Made by a program: the position numbers and the translations under genes. Of a stretch of 64,000 nucleotides of DNA, positions 1-13,900 are shown one piece after another. The notes beneath the pieces are model-generated. The model saw only the letters and a list, made by a program, of their open reading frames with translations, ran no database searches and had not been told where the DNA came from. This DNA comes from Psettodes erumei. Taxonomy: Eukaryota; Chordata; Actinopteri; Pleuronectiformes; Psettodidae. How positions within the stretch are numbered: position 1 is the first letter of the stretch; every line of letters starts with the position of its first letter. The stretch lies in NCBI GenBank assembly GCA_016785225.1, contig JAFBJZ010000772.1, positions 992,001 through 1,056,000 on the forward strand. The letters are read 5' to 3'.

Positions 1-254
1 CAATAAAAAATAAAATGTACTCTGTACCCATCTACTCTGAATCCATATTCAGCACAGCGTGCCCCTGGTTTAATAAGAGAGTCTCTGGGAGTGATTGAGA
101 GGACATGACGATCAACAGTTGGCACAGCGAGGTTGATCCCAGCAGGCAGTGCTGTTGTTGCATAGCTGGGGTGAGAGTGTGCCCAGCACCTGGCTAGTGC
201 CCTGAATGGAGCTGGCAGATGGTACTGACGCTTGGGTGTGCACAGAAGGAGGCA
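1..254 (-). other. Unassigned 84-codon open stretch running off the left edge
   Basis: On the minus strand one frame is open from base 254 to base 1 with no stop. It begins just after a pyrimidine-rich stretch ending in AAG (acceptor-like, AG at 255-256). The conceptual product contains short strings such as SLIKPGARCAEYGFRVDGYR. I do not recognise a family. An open run of this length is only mildly unusual by chance in GC-richer DNA, so this could be an exon of a gene to the left, a decayed repeat, or nothing. Confidence 0.2.
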
Positions 255-1346
255 CTTGCAGGTGAGGAGAGGAGGCAGTGCCAAAGATAGGGGGGGCCGG
301 TTAAAGGGACTGGAATGGACTGGACTGGAGAGGCGTCAAAATATGCCCCAGGCCATCAGATGTTTCTCATCATTAGGGCTTATAACACTGGCCGCATACT
401 TCACTGAACAAATAAATTATTTATTTCTGCAATGTCTGCATCTTTCTGTAACCTTTCTTTAACCCTTTTGTGGTGTTTCCTGGCTGTACCATGTATAGGT
501 GCAGCTCATGCTGAACACACAATTTAGACTGCCTTGGTGCTTCTATATTCTACCAGAATGAGCACTGTTTAGAAACACACGTAGACTGCCAGGAGTGTCA
601 TTTACAAGCCACCCGATGAGTGCTTATCCACAGGGACCTTTGAGCTTAAAATGTCATTGGCTGAGGCTTGTCTGAGCGCACACAAAGGTCATCGGTGACA
701 CTGCTTCCAGAGCTCCTTATTGATTCCCAATCTGCCACCATTATGCCTGACAATTACAGCTGGAACTGAAATTCTAATCATGGAAATAAATTCAGTGTGA
801 GGATGTACTTGGAATTGTAATGTAGTGCCAGTATGTGTATAATCTAATATCAGGGATTCCTCTGTGTTGGTGGACACTTTTCCTACTGGTGCATCAACAT
901 GTACAGTGATAATATTAATTCTTTAAATGGTAATATTACATATATAGTGTCAAAATAATTAAAGGTCAATTCAAGACAATTTTTAAGCAATTAGAACTTT
1001 ATAATGTACAAATATCACATCACAAAAGCAGACATGATAGGGTGATGGAATAGCTGTATGATGTACTCTAAAGTACAGCTGACCAAACATGCCAAATTTA
1101 GCTATAGCTATCAAGGGTAAAGTAGCTTAATGTTTCACACCTCATATTTTTTGTTTCGTTTCTGTACTTGATGAAAAAAGGTTCACCCACAGTTGCATTT
1201 GTGCCATTATTTATTCTACTGTAAGACCTATCAGTTATTGAGAAGACCTGTGAGGCTATATGGAGAGGGTGAGAGTGTATAAAGTGGCCTGTTGCCTGCC
1301 TGAGCACAGATGGTGGCAGAGCAGGATGTACCGACCTGTAATATTG

Positions 1347-1475
1347 CCCACATGCACATGGTGCATGCACCCATACACACTCACACATAAACACACACAT
1401 ACATTTAGAATAATCACATATGCATGGACGCATATGTAAATAATGCCCTCATACATACACACCCACACATACGTG
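1347..1475. repeat. Imperfect CA/CATA-rich simple repeat
   Basis: The stretch is dominated by CACA, CATACA and ATGCA units interrupted by unique bases. It is a degenerate microsatellite and explains the odd Cys/Val-rich open frames on the minus strand here. Confidence 0.7.
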
Positions 1476-4400
1476 CTGATCAGTCGAGTTGAAAGCTCAT
1501 TCTACAGCGCAGGAAGTGACTGCAGGCAGACGGACTTGTCATCAAAGAAAGCATCATATTTGTTTTACGAAGATCAGAAGTCAAAACCCAACATATTCTT
1601 AATTTGACAATCAAAACAGTTACGTCTCCTTTTAAAAAAAATACAAAACAGAAATTCAAGGCATCCAGACGTGTCTCTCAAAGACTGACTGCAGTTCACA
1701 GAGATATCCAAGGCCAAGCAGGATAATTAGTGCACTAGAACGATCAATACGCCTTGCGTGGGGGTTGGATGCAGAGGAAAAAAGCAATCTAAGGAAGAGT
1801 TAGAAGAGAACTGCAAGGGAGAGCAAAATCCAAACAGGCGGCATACATTACAAATATAGATTTACATCAGTGGATTCCGCTCGCTGTGTGTGATGATACA
1901 TACTTCACGAAGACCAGCTTTTATAAAGTGACTAAATATTCATTATTTATAATCTAAACAGACATAGACAACTTATTGATTACTAACAAATGCTATTGAG
2001 ATATCCTCAGTGAGTGTACAGACAGGTACAGTAAAGACTGGAGACAAATGGCAAGGCGTAAAGACAGGAAGACGGATAGACAGATAGATGAATGAAGGCA
2101 AGGGTTCAGCAGATCGATTGGCAGAGGAAGAGGAGGGGTCCCTCGGGGGGAGAGGGGCCTTTTTAGCTATGTGAAGAGAGAAGCATGACATGTTTCCTTT
2201 AAGGTGTAGAGTATGTGAGAGAGGGTTGCGCCATGATGGCCAGGATGGAAAAATGCATGAGAGGAGAATGTGCAGCCACGGCGCTCTGCGGCGTGACAGA
2301 CGGTGATAGCGAGCGACAAACAGAGCTCTCTGAGAGAGGAGAGGAAGACATGCCGCTTCTCCAGGCTCCAGCTCCCCACCATGACTCTGGGACGTCAGCC
2401 ATGCCCTGCCCATCCTCACTCAGTTATAGCTGCCATCAAGAGAAATAAAGAGCTTCTGATTTGATCTGGAGGCTTTTGGACCCATTGTACCATTGTCTTT
2501 CAGGAAGCAGGTCAGGGGGAAACCCAATTAAAATGGGCCAAAAAAAGAGCATGATAAGAATACCTGAAGTCAGCCCTGTGCGATGAGTTGAGGAGGGTGG
2601 AAGCAAAATGTGGAAAACACATTATGGCCACAGCCAATCTTGCTGCTTGTCGGGAGGAAAGCATCACAACATCCTTTAAGGCCAAATAACACATTTTTAT
2701 TTGAACAATACTACATTATCATTAGCAACAACTCATTCTCGGGATTTCTACTTTCAAAAATATTTCAACACCACAAAACAGAAGTGATATTCAGTTGTCA
2801 CTATCCCAAATACACCATTTACATTAAAGTGAGTGATGGAAACATGGCTTCCAGAATTTGTAATGGCTACCCCCACTCACAAAAAGCATAAATGAAAACA
2901 TGATATCGGTGTCGGCCACAATCCCTGCAACAGATTAAGGTTCTGACATTCAGCTGGGAAATCCATTTTCTCATGAACAAATAAATAAAACATCGAGTTC
3001 CACCATTTGCACCTTGGCAACATATTTGCTATTATTAGAGGATTGGTAGATGCAGAGGAGACAGAGATGGAAAAGCTCCAACTGTTTCCAGACAGGCCAC
3101 ATTCACAAATAAATTATGGCAGATATTGCGAGGCCTGATGTTCCATACAGTCATCTATTATCAAGAAAGTGAGAAAGAATAGATTTACTAATGTTCACAG
3201 AATATTCTAAAACAAATCAATTAAAAGTATATTTGTTTTCCTTTTGAGATGACTTTATGGGAAGAACCTATGGCCATTAATTTTTTTTTTCAAAATTTAA
3301 AGAAATATGCCAAATGCAAAAATGGCCCACTTAAAGATATCAGACAAAATATCGCTATAACAGAGATCTGATCTGTAATGATGCTGCCTTTCATCACACC
3401 CATGTTTGCTTCACACAGTATAGATGTCAGTAGCGTTTCCAGCTTGCACTGCACAGTACAGTTGTCCATTGCTGTCTTAATTGATGTAAGAGCCCTGTGG
3501 TGCGTTAAAGGATGTACCCATGCTGGTGTGCATTTGCCCTCCCTGTAAGAAGCAACCAGCCTCGCCCACCAGCTGCACAATGCAGTCAGAGCATATTGAT
3601 TATACTGCTCATGGAAGCAGAATAAAAGAGAGAGATATTTTTTTCTGACTGACCTGTTTGAGTGCTAGTTAGGGACAATAGTGGCCAAGGGGGGCAGAAG
3701 ACCCACTGTAGAGAGTTCTTCATCGGGCTTTTCCATAGCCTGCAGGAACGGCTGAAAGCAAGACTGATTTATTGAGCAGGAGAGGAAAGAGGGGGTGTGA
3801 GGGAGAGAGCATGCACACTACAAATCCCTCACACTGTCTAATCTGAAAACATGGCACATGTCTTCTGGTCAGTTTAAGTTATGCAGTATCACATGCGAAC
3901 ATTTAAACTCATGCTGTGCAATACCAGCTGCCGGGCAGACGATCAATGGAAAGATTCGACTAATATCAAATTCTCAATCGGCTTGATTAAGTTACCATCT
4001 TTTTCATTCTGCTGGCACACAGCTATGAAAAATCAAAACTGTGATTTTGTATCTTATCATATAGTCCAAGATCTTATTAACACAAAATGATTGCTGCCAT
4101 TATAATTACTTGTCTCCAGTGCCGTTAAACCCCCTCTTTGCAGCTTACTGGATATTCAACACCACGAGCGGATTTAATCCATTTATCAACTAAACAGAGG
4201 GAAATGTGGAGATGATAATGCATACATAAACTTAATCATGTTGGACAGAGAAAAAAAATGTGTTCAGCTCAAACCAAGTGAAGGGAGATGTGGGGGTACT
4301 GGGGGAGGATGTGGACAATAGAGTGGTAAAAGAAAGGAAATAGGCGCAATGTGGCACTTGGCCCAAGCAATATTACTGCCACAGTGGGGCAGCGGTCCAT

Positions 4401-7400
4401 TAAACTATAACCTATTACTGTAGAATGAAATATCCTCAGCAGCAGCAGTCACTTCATGATTCAACTGGCAAAAAGTTATGTGGATGGTTCGTAAGGCTTT
4501 ACCATCAGTCTTTAGAGAATTAGAAAAAAACACAGGACTTCACAAACAGTGATTACTGCTCGGAGCTCTCAAGAGGGTCCTCCATTAACAATGCTGCACA
4601 AATCAATGTTTATGGCCATCATAAAAAAAACCTGCAAACCAGAAAGTCCCCAAAGCCTGAATCATCCAGTCTATTCTATACACACCAGGTTCAACAAGAT
4701 TTGAGCTGATTTAACCTGAAACCAGTCAACCTCTCCTTCAACTTCCTGCATTAAATGACCCTGCACTTCAGTCCAAAAAAGAGAATCAGTGAACCACTGG
4801 TATTACTGCCTGCATTTCTTGATTTCATGTCATCACTGAGATATTCACAACTACTGCTCGAAGCAAAATATAGAGGACAAGGGTCCAAACTGTACAGTCT
4901 ACATTGTCTACATGCCCGAGAAATCGTCTAGTTTATGAAGAGAATTAGTAAAGTGAGTCAGCCTACATGAAGGTTGACCTCAGGGGCATTCAACCCATGA
5001 TATAAATACATTTTCTTTTTAATTGTTACAATAGTAATTATAAAATACTGAAACCTATGCAATCTAAGGCAATGAATCATCTTTGTAAATTAATCTCCTA
5101 CTTATAAATTTGTTGATATTTTAAAATAAATCAAGTTAAAAAATGTTAAATGCAAATACAATGGTTGGATATTTGAAGAATAGGCATCAGAGAATGTAAT
5201 GGGATACACATAGTTACACAGGAAAGGGTAAAGAAAGCATGGATTATTCATGTCTATTCCCACAGTGCAAACAGCTCCTTTTTGATGCATTGTGCCTGGG
5301 GCATTCCTCCCTACTCAATACCAACAGTCCCAGGCAGCCCAGCCTCATGCTGCTCCACACAGCCAGGATGATGAGCTCCCCCAGAATCATAGACAAGGCC
5401 GGCGGCTCTCACTTTCCTGCTATAGTGAGACATAATGATGGTGTGTGGTCTGAGGTGAACCTAAATTTAAACTACAGTGTCGAGGAGGCTAGAAGAGGCA
5501 GACAGTCAGAGACAAGCGCTGATGGCGTTTGACTGAGCCCATTTTAGTGTAACTGAAGGACAGGATGTAACATGGATGGAGCATAATGGTCTGTCATACC
5601 AGTGGGATGACAGGTGGAGACGCAGAAAGGTGCTGACAAGTATGCAGAGACACAGTCGCCTCGAGTAGAGTGCACCAACATGTTCTGATCATTTGTCTCT
5701 GCACCAGTTTGTTACCAAGGAAAAGAACCTGGAGTGTGTCTTTGTGTGGTTACAGTAGGTGAGCTCACTTGGATCAGTAGGAGTGAAAAGGCTGCAGGGG
5801 TGTCAAGGTAGGAAGGTGGTAAAGCTCTTACTATCACCCCTTGTGATATATTCAACATTTTATTCTTGTTTTTTTTTAAACAGCATACTGCTTAATTCAG
5901 ATTTTTGCCATACTTTGTGTTACGTTTGTATGCTGCCTATATTGGCAGAATAAGCTTGAAAAGGTTTTTATTTTATTTTATTAAACATTTTATTAAAGGA
6001 TTTATAATCTCAATTATGTTTTCTAATAGTCTGTCTTTAATACCATATAAATTGGAGAGAAAAGGCGAAATACATAAGATATTCACATTAGTTCCGAAAC
6101 ATACAACAACTCAGAGGCTTAAATTTTATAATTAAACACATATTATCTTGGTGAATACAGAGATAACTGGGTTTAAAGAAAGCTCATTTGACTCTTGCCC
6201 TTAATGATGTGCTCAGCCTGCACCACTGAAATAGCTTTACCTCTACATGAGCTCTGAACTGAGGGTGAACCTGTCTTTTTTTCTCCATTTATAGGGCTAA
6301 TGTGTAGACAGCAGTCTTTGCCAAATTTCTCTCGGCAGAGAATTTAAAACCCACTCAATATAAAGAAATCCAACACGATTTGGGTCAAATCTCAATGACA
6401 AATGTTGCCTGAAGCCATTAACGCCCCAGACAGCGAGTGATGGTGTAGACTGTCTGGCTCGCTTATGAGACACAGAGATTTCACACTCTTCGACACATTC
6501 CATGTCATCTCCCAGCATTCGGCAGGTGAAGAAGGATAGCAAATGAAGCTGTGTAATGGTCAACTCACTATTCAAAATACCTTAGCAACAGTTAGAGTCC
6601 TTTATGCTGCAGACCTAATCGCCAACCCGTGACTTTGCTGTCCTCCAATGAGCTTGCTTCACCGCAGAGGGGAGGAGGCAGTCATAGGCAAATAAAGCAA
6701 GGACACGAACAAAGGAAGGAGGCTTCAGAAACATAACATTGCCTCTGCTGGACCATCAGTATTCTCTCCACATCCACTGCTATCACTCTCCTCACTTGTC
6801 GAGAGTGCTATTTAGGCTTGTGTGTAATTATTCTGTCACTTAACAGACAGACACCACGCTACATTAATGAGCTGGACCCATGCTCGACAATTATCAGCAA
6901 CACTAGAAGTCTTTGTCTGGCCCAGTGAGCAGATCAAAGGAGAAAGGAGTTCTGCACAGACATACATTTTGTCGCCAATATTGAGTAGAAACCACAGAAG
7001 GAAATGTGCTGCATTAACATTCAGTGAATGGCCAGCTAAAAAAATTGATGTTCATTCTCAGAGGTGGGGAGACTTCAGAGACAAATGCAGATAAAGCCAT
7101 ATTTCCCATCTTTTCTCAAAGCATTCCTGAATGATTTCCTGAAGGCTTTTTGAATTGTCTGAAGACAAATTTGCATCATTAAACCTTGACAGAAATATGT
7201 ATTTCACTTTGAGTAATCCCCCCCAAAAAATACTGCTCGCATCGGTTACAGATTCAGTTTCTCTTTTTCAAAATGTCTTTCCTGTGCTGATAACTCCTTT
7301 CAAATGATATCATTAGTGACACACAGGAATGCCAACAACACCTCTGCATTTAGAACAGTTTTTGCATCTATAAACATAAATAATGACACATCGTGCATTC

Positions 7401-10094
7401 ATGTTTCCTGCTCAGTATTAAAAGATGGATTTGTTCTTGAGCATCAGATACAGCAGGACTGCCTGAAACTATTTAACATGCCACATACTTTACAATTCAA
7501 ATTGAGAAGGGAGCTAACAAAAAACACAAATTGATTCTTGCACTACATGCTTATAGCTCTTTGTACTGTAATGTACAATCTGAAGCTGCTGAGCCCACAC
7601 AACATTAACTAATAACCTTATCCTATTTGGTAGTGTTGTACTCTTTGGCTGCTCACCTCCCTTGCAGCCCTGTAGTTCCTGAAGCCCAGTGAAGAGTCTC
7701 TCCTCCCAGTAGGGCCGTGTGTGTGTATGTGGGCTGGTGGGTGCAGTGGGTAACCTCCTGACTCCACCGCCCACAGGATTCATCCACTCCACTCTGCCTG
7801 TAAATGCAGTGACGCAAACATGAAATACACAGAGGAAATACCACCAAAGCCAGTCAATTTTTCTAAAGAACTCTTCCCCCAAATCACTGAGATACATCAC
7901 TGAGATTGATGTCACGACATTTTGGACTTCAAGGGCCTACAAACTTTTGGTGCACTTCAGCAGAGACAACTCATCTTAATCACTCACTCAAATTATATGT
8001 AAAAGCAATAATGCCCCTTATTGTCTTCATTATCATTACACTGTGGTATTTAACCGCATGTTGCAAAACAAACTTCAAGGAGGAGTCAGGAGTGCAACTC
8101 AAAATGCCTGGCTATCCACATGAATAGCCCTCCATGCTCCCGAATCTTCGAAAAGGTTAATCAAATATGCTCCTTCTACCTTCAGAGGCTTAATCCCTCT
8201 TAGCGAAAATGTAAGAAACGTGCCACATGCTTCCAGCCAAGCAGCTCGAGGCCTAAATGCCCTTGTGACACCAGGCTGCCTTTAATCTCATGAGCAAATG
8301 CATAGCTTCATCCAGATGCCACTGCTGGTTCTGCACTTCCCAAAGCAAGCAAATGTATGACTTTCCACCATCACGTACTACACAGTCACAGAATGTAAAC
8401 TACAAAATAACCTCACACTTCCCTTATATGTAATTATTTTACTGATGAAACTGTAATCTATGTCCTCTACTTCATACTCATATATGTTAATCATCTGTCC
8501 TGGTCAGAACTGAAATAAGATGACGTAACTCCTAATTCTATCAGTTTTCAATGAAAAGTTACAGTATGTCCAGACACATATGGTTGGTGTACAAACATCT
8601 TCACAGAAAGCATATCTGATGCAGATTTTCTCAGAAAGCTTGCGTCACTTCCTCCAGTCGCACTCCGGCTTGAGACAATGACTCTTTGTATGTACAATGT
8701 ATGGGGATGAAATATGTATGATGCATCAAACTAATTAGAATTGTATTTGACATGTTAAATTCTCTGCAGCATCTAAAAGCTGCGTACATAAAAACACTAT
8801 ATATACACACCAGTATACAGTACATATGAAATCAGTCTTGTGCTTTGTATTCAAAAGAGCAAAGTGCTGTCATCTGATTCCACAAACTGCCTACACAATA
8901 TGCTCAGGATCAAATCAGACCATACTGGGATCTGAGTGTACTGAAAAAAGTAGAGCAGTCTTGTTCACATGGATCTTTGTATTGAAATTACCTTTAATTT
9001 GCCATTGCTGTTGCCCATTCAGGATAACATGGGGTGTTTAAACAAGGATGGAGATGTCAAGCTGCATTAGCATCCAGACCGACTCTGCACCCAGAGGAAT
9101 CAGCGGTGCTGGGAAACTCAAGTCATTAAATTTGCAGCCATTCTGCAGAGCTCCACCGTCTGCTTATGGGATGAGGGACAGCGTTTTATGGACAGGATGC
9201 TTTTACCACAATGCAGGTTCATATTTCTGATTCACCTCACAGATAAATAGGTCCCTGTAATGTATGACACAATGATTTTTTTAAAAATAATTTCAGCTCT
9301 AAAAAGATGTGGATAACATTTTTATTTTTGTATTGTGGAAGAGATGGTATGCCATATTTGAACAGCAGGGACTGGAAAGTGCCCATTCAATATTTACAGC
9401 ATATTAATTTGTTTACCAGCTACCAAGGAAAATACTGATCTTAAAATACACATTAGCCTGTAGTTCATGCTTACTCCTTGCTTCTATATTGGTTTATAAT
9501 AGTAATAAATTGTAAATTGTGGCTTTAAAAACCTGTTTACATGTGCACAGAATGTGTATTTCAAAATTAAAGTTCCATTAGGAGGCTGTTGTCTTCAACG
9601 AAATTATTCAAATAAAATCAATCATCTACACTGCAAAAGACTGTCAGAACAGCTAATGTTCATAGGATTTAAAATAAAATAAACATTATACAATAAGACA
9701 ATAAAAACATTAATATTTACTCACTAAATAATTTGCAATGTAATGACATAGAAAAAGCTTGGGCATTATTGTTTCTCTGTTTTTCATTGTTCACAAAACA
9801 GACAACCACTAAGGATGACTGAAACAAATTTCTGTTCTTTGTTGTTGTAGCAGCGATTATTTCTGAGGCATACAGTATTCACAATTGTTGCTCTGCCATT
9901 ATCTTTTGATTGCTGTCGTGATATTTGCCACTCCTGTTGGCAGATTTTGTCAGCTACAGCAGCTGAACACTGACTTTGTTTACAGCTCTCTTTTTTGTTT
10001 CTCATTTCAAGTGCCCTTCCCCCGTCTACCTTTTGTTTCTGAGAGCCCTGGTTTGTTGTTAGAAGCCTTCAATTGGAGCCCGGCTGGGCTGCTA

Positions 10095-10111
10095 CCCCGC
10101 CCCCCCACCCC
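10095..10111 (-). other. C-rich tract; minus strand fits a short-loop G-quadruplex
   Basis: The plus strand reads CCCC, G, CCCCCCC, A, CCCC. The minus strand therefore has G-runs of 4, 7 and 4 separated by single bases; the middle run can supply two tetrad strands, giving a four-run quadruplex with one-base loops. It stands out in an otherwise AT-rich desert and lies inside a 142-codon plus-strand open frame (9885-10313) that I do not believe is a gene. Confidence 0.5.
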
Positions 10112-10865
10112 ACTCTCCTCAAAGCCGGTTGCAGATGAAAAATTTATGACTGTATGCCTTGAAAACCTCACATTCCATTTGAAGTGCTGCTGTTCCTCTG
10201 ATGCTGCCCCCACTGAAGGCGACTACGTCTGCTGTCTTCATTTGACCAGAGCTTTCCCTCACAGTGGGAGTGCAAATCCAGGAGAGAGGGTGGGATGGTG
10301 TCCGTGGCTTTAGACACGTTTAATGTTATACACTATTCACGAACAGACTTGTCTTGGCTGTGTTCAGTAAGGCATTGATTACCTGCTTTTAAAAAGCCAC
10401 TGACTGTAAACTCACCCCCACACAGCTCCCTCACAGTACTGCAATGTGTTTGCATTATGTTCTAGCTCTTTGTCTCATTTTTGGATTATATCATGAGCAA
10501 AATGTTGTTGGACAGACTATAACTGCTTAGACTTGGTTATATTCACTTGCAGCTTATCCTTTCATTACAGTGTATAAATCATATTATGTATTGTGTAAAT
10601 TACCCTCCTATGCCTCTTAGAAAGTAAAGTAGCAGCATATTCAAGACCCTCTTTGCTATATAGTGGCATTTTACTTTTGTTACATTTCACTCCATAATAC
10701 ATTATTTAAAAGGCCAATTATTGCAGAAACGCTTTACCAATATACATAATATATAATTTTCACACACTGACATGGCAGCCCGACATTTAATAGGTGAGAC
10801 AGGTGCATACTAAAGATTCACTCTACTTAATACAATTCCCATTGACTTCCAGTTAAATATTTTAC

Positions 10866-10913
10866 AATAATAATAATAACAATAATAATAATAACAAAAA
10901 CAAAAACAAAAAC
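10866..10913. repeat. (AAT)n followed by (AAAAAC)n microsatellite
   Basis: Tandem AATAAT units with occasional AAC pass into three to four AAAAAC units. A simple repeat with no coding content. Confidence 0.9.
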
Positions 10914-13900
10914 ATTTCTTCCCAAAAGCAACATAAGAACAAAATACATTTTCTGCTTCAAGTTGTCACTTTAATGCTGCTGAGGAATTAACTAGGATGT
11001 TGTAGAGCCATTAGCTTTGGGAAAAATGGATAAAAAAACATCATGGGACTTGTTTATGATAAAGATGTTGCAGCTATTGTTCATAACTAAGATTGTGTAA
11101 TCCTCAAATATGTACATTGTGTAACTCTTGAGATGTGATACAATAATTAAGATGGCTGTGAAACATGTCTTTCATTCAGCATGGGAAACTTTAATCACTG
11201 TGCATAGTGATAATGACAACATCTGTGCCAGGGCTGAATATGTGGGCGTCTTTCTCCCAACACTTCCAGCTTCCTCAGATCCTCGTTCACCAGGAAATGA
11301 ATGTGTGTAAATTTTCACACATCCCTCTGGACAACTGTGAAATGTAAAAAAAAAAAAGAGGAAACAATAACAACAATATGCTAAAGAGTTACTGAGTAAC
11401 GCCACACTTTCCGATTATGACATTATCATTCACAACTATGTTGATATTAGCAAAACATTTTACATTTTAAAACATTTAACAATGCCTTGAGAGTTACAGT
11501 GCAAAGAGACAAATTCAAACTGCACAAAGTCTTTTTAAGGTGTGTGAAAATAATGAAAATAAATGTCTCTCCAGCAGAATGAAGAGAGTGAGATTGTCAG
11601 TTTGTTTTGTAATTTTAATCCATAGTGTCTAGCCTTAGCATTACATAGTAAATATCAATAATTAAGATGTATTTTGAATACTGAACAGTAAAAAATACAA
11701 TGCTTGTATTCAAAGACCCTGGCAAAGCCTACTCAAGTGCATCAAGTCACACTGGTATCTAAGCAACAGGTAATTTCACAACACTTGCTGCTGTACATCT
11801 AGCAACAGCTTTTCATAGCAGGGGTTTTGAGCTAATTGAAAGTCACATCAGATGGCATCCTTGAGCCATTCAATACTGCTCACAGCTCAGTTCAAACATG
11901 GGGGACGATGCCACACATGTCACTGGAATAATTAGTCCAGAACAATGAAGTTGCATTCGTCTTCAGCAGCAAGGTTGTCTCTAGCTCCGCATGAATCAAC
12001 ATTCTCCAGCACGACCTGCGGTTTCCAAGAACGGGCTCATATTGCCGAGTTTAAATGGGCATGATGAAAACCAACTCATCACGAGGTGGCTTCTAGAATT
12101 ATCAAAAAATACTGAGGCCAAACTTCATACTCAGGTTTAAATGATTTAGCATTGTGTCATAATATGCTATGAGTGGAGGCTATTCAACGTTATTTTGATG
12201 TGATGGTGAGTGACGTCAAAATGAGGTCTATTTCAGCCCATTAAATGCTGAAATTGCTTAAGTTTAAGTCTGGTGCTATTCTACACTTTTCTTCCTATTC
12301 ACAAATACCATGAAAAGACAAAAAAATCATCTGAATGTACTTGTGTATCACTGTGTCACTTTCTGTGTATGACAGCTTTTTCCTCTGACATTGTTAATGT
12401 TGATCTATTCATGGTGTGGGCAGATAGTTTGATTGTCTCAAATGTTCTTCCGTAACAGCAATATTTTTCAATATTTTAATCACTCAGAACCCACTGGTAA
12501 TCTTAAAAATCTATTTCCCTCAATGGATTGACCTTGACAAAGAGCAAACACACAAAGAAGGCAATCAATTCATACCAAGAAACGGATAGAAATGACCCAG
12601 TTTTTTCATAGCAAACATTCTGACATCACTAATGGCCACAAGAACACCAGATGCTGCTATTGTTATTAGTTATTATAATGCCTGTGGTTGATTCTATTAC
12701 TGTTTGAGTATCATGATGCTCAGTCCTCTAAAGTAGTCCATTTCATACACTACAAATGTATTTATTCCTACACTATTTTCTGCCTTTCAGTACAGTTTGT
12801 AGCGGTTATTATATGGGGAATAATGAAATGCTATCCTGACCATTGCCTGTGACTCTGAACATGATAAATCCCAGCATGGATTCCATTTTGGTTTGGAGAT
12901 TTCACAAAAAAAAAGCTCTGTGCTGCTGCTGATGGACAATGCAGCGCTACTTCAGTCTCCCGGGATTCCAGACTAGTCAATAATTCAGAGCTGGGGAGAG
13001 GAATTTTATAAGAAGATAGTGGACAGTTAAAAAAAAAGCAAGGAGAAAAGGCAAAGGGCTAGATATGGAGCCTAGCTCCTGTTTACTTGCTCCTGACCCA
13101 CAGCAATAACATGTCAGCAGAGGCTTTCGGGGATTCTACCTGTCAATCAACCAGTTACTCAGTACAAGGGAACAGTCAATATAGAGAGCAGGAAAAGAAC
13201 CATTTTCTGTGGCTCACAGAGAAATAGATAATGTGAGATAATACACAGAGGAATATGTTGGCTACAGGTACAGACAGCAGACACTGGTGTGGACGATAGA
13301 GCAGTGGAGCGCTGATGGGAGTCTGCAGCGTAGATGCAAATCACTGCAGAGAATATTTGCATGAGCTGTAGTTAGCAGCTTAATAGCAGTATGACTGATG
13401 ATGTGAGATATTAAACTGGCTAGTACCATGTGTACAACTGAGCCTGACAAATGATACAGATGATGAACTAAAAAACAAATTCAACATGGCACAGAAAAAT
13501 GTTTCCTTTTTTAAATTTACATACATTTACATAGGGGATTTGCCTTATGGAATAAACCCTCGGTTAAGTGAACTATTGTAGAATTTTCTTTTTCTTGATG
13601 AGAAAAGACATGGATTCTGATAAGATGATTTAAAAAATGTTTATAATTATTACAAGCAATCAATGAACTGCCCGTAATAATTATAATTAAACATGAACAC
13701 CCGGTCAATAAATCAGATTGAATTCAAAGCTTACATGTGTAGTTAAAAATAATCTTTAAGGCAGAATATGTTTTCAGTCTCAGTGATCCAGCATTCAGTG
13801 GGAACATGAAGGCACAGTAAGTTTTCATGACTCACTCCAATTACTGATCAAATCACAACCTGATACCACAGTAGATGCTGTATCAGTGTTAGAACAAAGC

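Noticed and set aside
1973..2448. Overlapping 60-148-codon ORFs on both strands
   Set aside because: Several frames are open at once in a GA/CT-rich patch, typical of composition bias. There is no splice context or recognisable motif.
9885..10313. 142-codon plus-strand ORF in the gene desert
   Set aside because: The composition is Pro/Ser/Leu/Cys-rich without domain features. An overlapping ORF exists on the other strand, and the GC-rich patch alone explains the lack of stops.
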